Shown piece after piece: positions 5,340-7,091 of a stretch of 7,091 bases of DNA (the stretch's first letter is position 1; each line of letters starts with the position of its first letter). The notes beneath the pieces are model-generated. The model saw only the letters and a list, made by a program, of their open reading frames with translations. It had not been told where the DNA came from and made no database searches. Both the position numbers and the translations under genes were made by a program. The stretch comes from Flavobacteriales bacterium. Its GTDB lineage: Bacteria; Bacteroidota; Bacteroidia; Flavobacteriales_F; PHOS-HE28. The DNA lies in NCBI GenBank assembly GCA_020635715.1, contig JACJZG010000053.1, forward strand, positions 1 through 7,091. Direction: 5' to 3'.

Positions 5340-6308
5340 TCAAGCGTGGCTCAACAGCACGCGGTTGCCGGTGGGGTCCTGCACCCAATGGCCTTCCGCG
5401 GTGGTCTCGTGCACACCGACGTTCCGCAAGGCCTCCTCCAGCTTGGCCTTCGTGGCGTACACGATGTGGAAGTGGCGCAACCCGGCGCTGTCCGCGGGGG
5501 CGAGCGGCTTGTTCACGCCGTGCCAGCTGTTCATGGCCACGCGGTGCTGGTAGGGCCCGCCCGCACCCACATCGGCATACCGGTATTCCGGCAGGAAGTT
5601 GAACTGCTGGAAGCCGAGCCGCTTGTAGAAGGCATCGGAGCGCTCCACGTTGTTCGCGTAGAGATGAATGTGCCCGATGTAGGCGCCATCACTGAGTGTC
5701 CCCGCAGAACCGGTGGCTGGCAAGTGCCTCAGCACCGCCTGCACATCCAACGGTGCGGAAGCATGGCGTACCGTGCCGTCCACATCCTCCATGCGCAGCC
5801 CGCCCGTGGTGATCACGCGTTTGAAGCGCTCCGGTGTTTCCAACGTGAACTCGATGGTGATGCCGTCCGGGTCCTGCATGTACACCGACTGCGACATGGT
5901 GTGGTCGATGGGCGAACAGGGATACTTGTTATCGAGCACGCGTTGCAGCATCTGCGCGAACTCGGCCGCATCACGCGCGTGCACCGCCACGTGGTAGAGC
6001 CCGCTGAAGCCCTCCTGGTAAGGGATGCGCGCGGACCGGTGCACCACCACCAACGTATGACGCTCGGAACCGAGCTCGGCCCGCTCCGGACCTGAGCTGC
6101 GCACCTTCATGCCGCCGATGCGGGTCCAGAAGCCGATGGCGCGTTCAACGGAGGTGACATTGAGATGCACCGCGCCGAAGGTGGCGAAGCGCTCCGATGC
6201 TGGTTGTAGCTGCGTGGCCGCGAGGGCGTTCACGAGCGTGGAGAAACCGTCCATTGCAGTGAAGATGGATGCTCCGGCGAGGCCTGTGAGGAAGGTGCGT
6301 CGTTGCAT
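5340..6308 (-). CDS. Two-domain VOC protein, catechol-2,3-dioxygenase-like, with Tat leader
   Basis: This encodes a 322-residue vicinal-oxygen-chelate protein resembling ring-cleaving catechol-2,3-dioxygenases (COG2514 / CatE / MhqO type). It opens with MQRRTFLTGLAGASIF, a twin-arginine export motif (Arg3-Arg4), with a likely cut near LAA at 29-31, so it probably acts in the periplasm as a folded metalloprotein. The first VOC module (about 44-160) has candidate metal ligands His48 (GAVHLNV), His106 (LYHVAVHA) and Glu153 (DPDGITIEF). The second (about 209-320) has IGHIHLYA, AMNSWHG, SAGLRHFHIV and ends DPTGNRVLLSHA, with Leu in the third ligand position. Two modules of this length are normal for the family. 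The start ATG 6308 gives the complete Tat leader. The esterase remnant follows 17 bp downstream. The family is certain, the substrate is not; a glyoxalase-fold resistance or thiol-adduct enzyme is possible. Confidence 0.92.
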   Translation of the reverse strand: MQRRTFLTGLAGASIFTAMDGFSTLVNALAATQLQPASERFATFGAVHLNVTSVERAIGFWTRIGGMKVRSSGPERAELGSERHTLVVVHRSARIPYQEGFSGLYHVAVHARDAAEFAQMLQRVLDNKYPCSPIDHTMSQSVYMQDPDGITIEFTLETPERFKRVITTGGLRMEDVDGTVRHASAPLDVQAVLRHLPATGSAGTLSDGAYIGHIHLYANNVERSDAFYKRLGFQQFNFLPEYRYADVGAGGPYQHRVAMNSWHGVNKPLAPADSAGLRHFHIVYATKAKLEEALRNVGVHETTAEGHWVQDPTGNRVLLSHA

Positions 6309-6324
6309 GGTGTGAATGATGATG

Positions 6325-6332
6325 CGAACCTA
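6325..6332 (-). promoter_or_regulatory. Possible -7 element for the VOC gene
   Basis: On the minus strand this reads TAGGTTCG, one mismatch from TAnnTTTG, 16 bp upstream of the VOC ATG. The leader would be very short and no -33 element is clear. It is a weak candidate. Confidence 0.25.
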
Positions 6333-6360
6333 CAGGGCGCCAGCAGCGTGGGAATTGACC

Positions 6361-6404
6361 TATGGTAAGAACGGAATGGGGTGCCTTGAACACTTCTTAC
6401 CATA
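6361..6404. repeat. 11-bp perfect inverted repeat between the IS and the VOC gene
   Basis: TATGGTAAGAA (6361-6371) and TTCTTACCATA (6394-6404) are perfect complements separated by 22 bases. The repeat lies just outside the probable end of the IS256-like element and 52 bp upstream of the VOC start. With no adjacent T-run it is a poor intrinsic terminator in either direction. An operator for the VOC gene, a transcript hairpin downstream of the transposase, or an IS target feature are all possible. Confidence 0.6.
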
Positions 6405-6412
6405 CATCAATG

Positions 6413-7091
6413 GGGTCTGTTAGATAAAGTGTGTCATTACCATTATTGCTGATGATGTTGATGTTGTTGGGTGTTCAACGAGGGGGTCTGGGGGAGACTG
6501 ATAACATGTTGATCGTTGTTGGCCAGCTGTGGATCGAAGCGCGGACCGAAGAGCAAGCGTAGCTCGGCAGCGATCTCGCGCCAGGCGAAGATGGGCTTTG
6601 CGGCCATCTTCTCCACGATGCGCTGCTGGGCCAGGTAGAGCAGCTTGAGCAAGGCCATGTCGTTCTCGAAGACGCGCTTGGTCTTGGTGTACTTGCGTAG
6701 CTGCGCGTGGAAGCCCTCGATGGGATTGGTCGTGTAGATCAAACGACGGATGCGCTCGCTGTACCGGTACTGGCTGGCCAGCAGCGGCCAGTTGGTGCGC
6801 CAGGAGCTCACTGCTTGCGGATAGCGCTCCCCCCATTTGTCGCTGAACACCTCCAGGGCTTGCAGGGCACGCTCCTCGTTGGGCGCACGGTAGATGGCCC
6901 GCATGTCCTTGACCACCTCCTTGTTGTGCTTGTAGCTCACGTACTTCAAGGTGCCACGCACCTGATGCACGATGCAAAGTTGGATGTCGCTCTGCGGGTA
7001 CACCAGCGCGATGGCCTCGGAGAAGCCGCTGAGGTTGTCGATGCACGCGATCAGCATGTCCTCCACACCGCGCTGGCGCAGGTCGTGCAAT
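6413..7091 (-). mobile_element. IS256-family insertion sequence, transposase 3' end and one terminus
   Basis: The element enters from the right edge and is transcribed leftward. About 24-30 bp beyond the transposase stop lies GGGTCTGTTAGATAAAGTGT (from 6413), which resembles IS256-type terminal repeats containing GATAAAGT. The boundary at 6413 is a best guess, give or take about 10 bp; the opposite terminus and any target-site duplication are outside the window. Confidence 0.7.
6443..7091 (-). CDS. IS256-family (mutator-type) transposase, N-terminal half beyond right edge
   Basis: This is the C-terminal 215 or so residues of an IS256-family DDE transposase, which usually has about 400 residues. 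It catalyses cut-and-copy movement of its own element. Visible landmarks are the second catalytic Asp in GVEDMLIACIDNLSGF, the family's conserved Cys/His segment LCIVHQVRGTLKYV, and the final catalytic Glu in YTTNPIEGFHAQLRK. The reading frame is open to the right edge; a TTG near 7090 is not the start, because family similarity continues upstream of it. The stop at 6443 is followed closely by the likely element terminus, as normal for compact IS elements. A Gln/His-rich tail (NTQQHQHHQQ) closes the protein. The visible part shows no damage, so the element may be active. It points toward the VOC gene, so read-through could affect that gene's expression. Confidence 0.93.
   Translation of the reverse strand, partial: LHDLRQRGVEDMLIACIDNLSGFSEAIALVYPQSDIQLCIVHQVRGTLKYVSYKHNKEVVKDMRAIYRAPNEERALQALEVFSDKWGERYPQAVSSWRTNWPLLASQYRYSERIRRLIYTTNPIEGFHAQLRKYTKTKRVFENDMALLKLLYLAQQRIVEKMAAKPIFAWREIAAELRLLFGPRFDPQLANNDQHVISLPQTPSLNTQQHQHHQQ

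Noticed and set aside
5334..6095. A 253-codon plus-strand frame opposite the VOC gene
   Set aside because: It is an antisense shadow; the minus strand carries both VOC modules and a Tat leader.

Overview
The window looks like a GC-rich member of the Bacteroidota, probably the Flavobacteriales or a relative. Three signs point there: a secreted protein ending in a type IX secretion (Por) sorting domain, a TAnnTTTG promoter element, and a fused B12 mutase of the IcmF type. The low-GC sequence is confined to short dispersed repeats, which stand out sharply from the genes.

Layout. Positions 1-2711 (minus) hold most of icmF, a fused B12-binding / G-protein chaperone / acyl-CoA mutase that runs off the left edge. 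It is open throughout, but carries two in-frame copies of a palindromic repeat, at 441-507 and 1197-1280. Positions 2712-3079 are intergenic, with a 7-bp-period inverted repeat and a promoter-like box. Positions 3080-3513 (plus) are a hicB-hicA toxin-antitoxin pair with the antitoxin first. Positions 3561-4445 (plus) encode a secreted protein of unknown function with a T9SS sorting tail. Positions 4446-4613 carry a second heptad repeat array. Positions 4614-5322 (minus) are a decayed serine esterase, broken by at least three frameshifts and without its catalytic serine motif. Positions 5340-6308 (minus) encode an intact two-domain VOC protein resembling catechol-2,3-dioxygenase, with a twin-arginine leader. 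Positions about 6413-7091 hold the end of an IS256-family insertion sequence whose transposase runs off the right edge.

How the parts relate. The VOC gene and the esterase lie head to tail on the same strand, 17 bp apart. They resemble the dioxygenase plus carboxylesterase pairs of Bacillus quinone-resistance (mhq) operons, but here the esterase has decayed. The insertion sequence is transcribed toward the VOC gene. hicBA and the secreted protein form an accessory block bounded by repeats, between two metabolic loci.

The most unusual observation is the palindromic element inside icmF. Both copies have the same orientation and the same reading phase, and each adds roughly 23-28 residues at apparently tolerant places in a conserved enzyme. 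This is analogous to the Rickettsia palindromic elements that insert into coding genes. I see no obvious defence island or large undescribed system.
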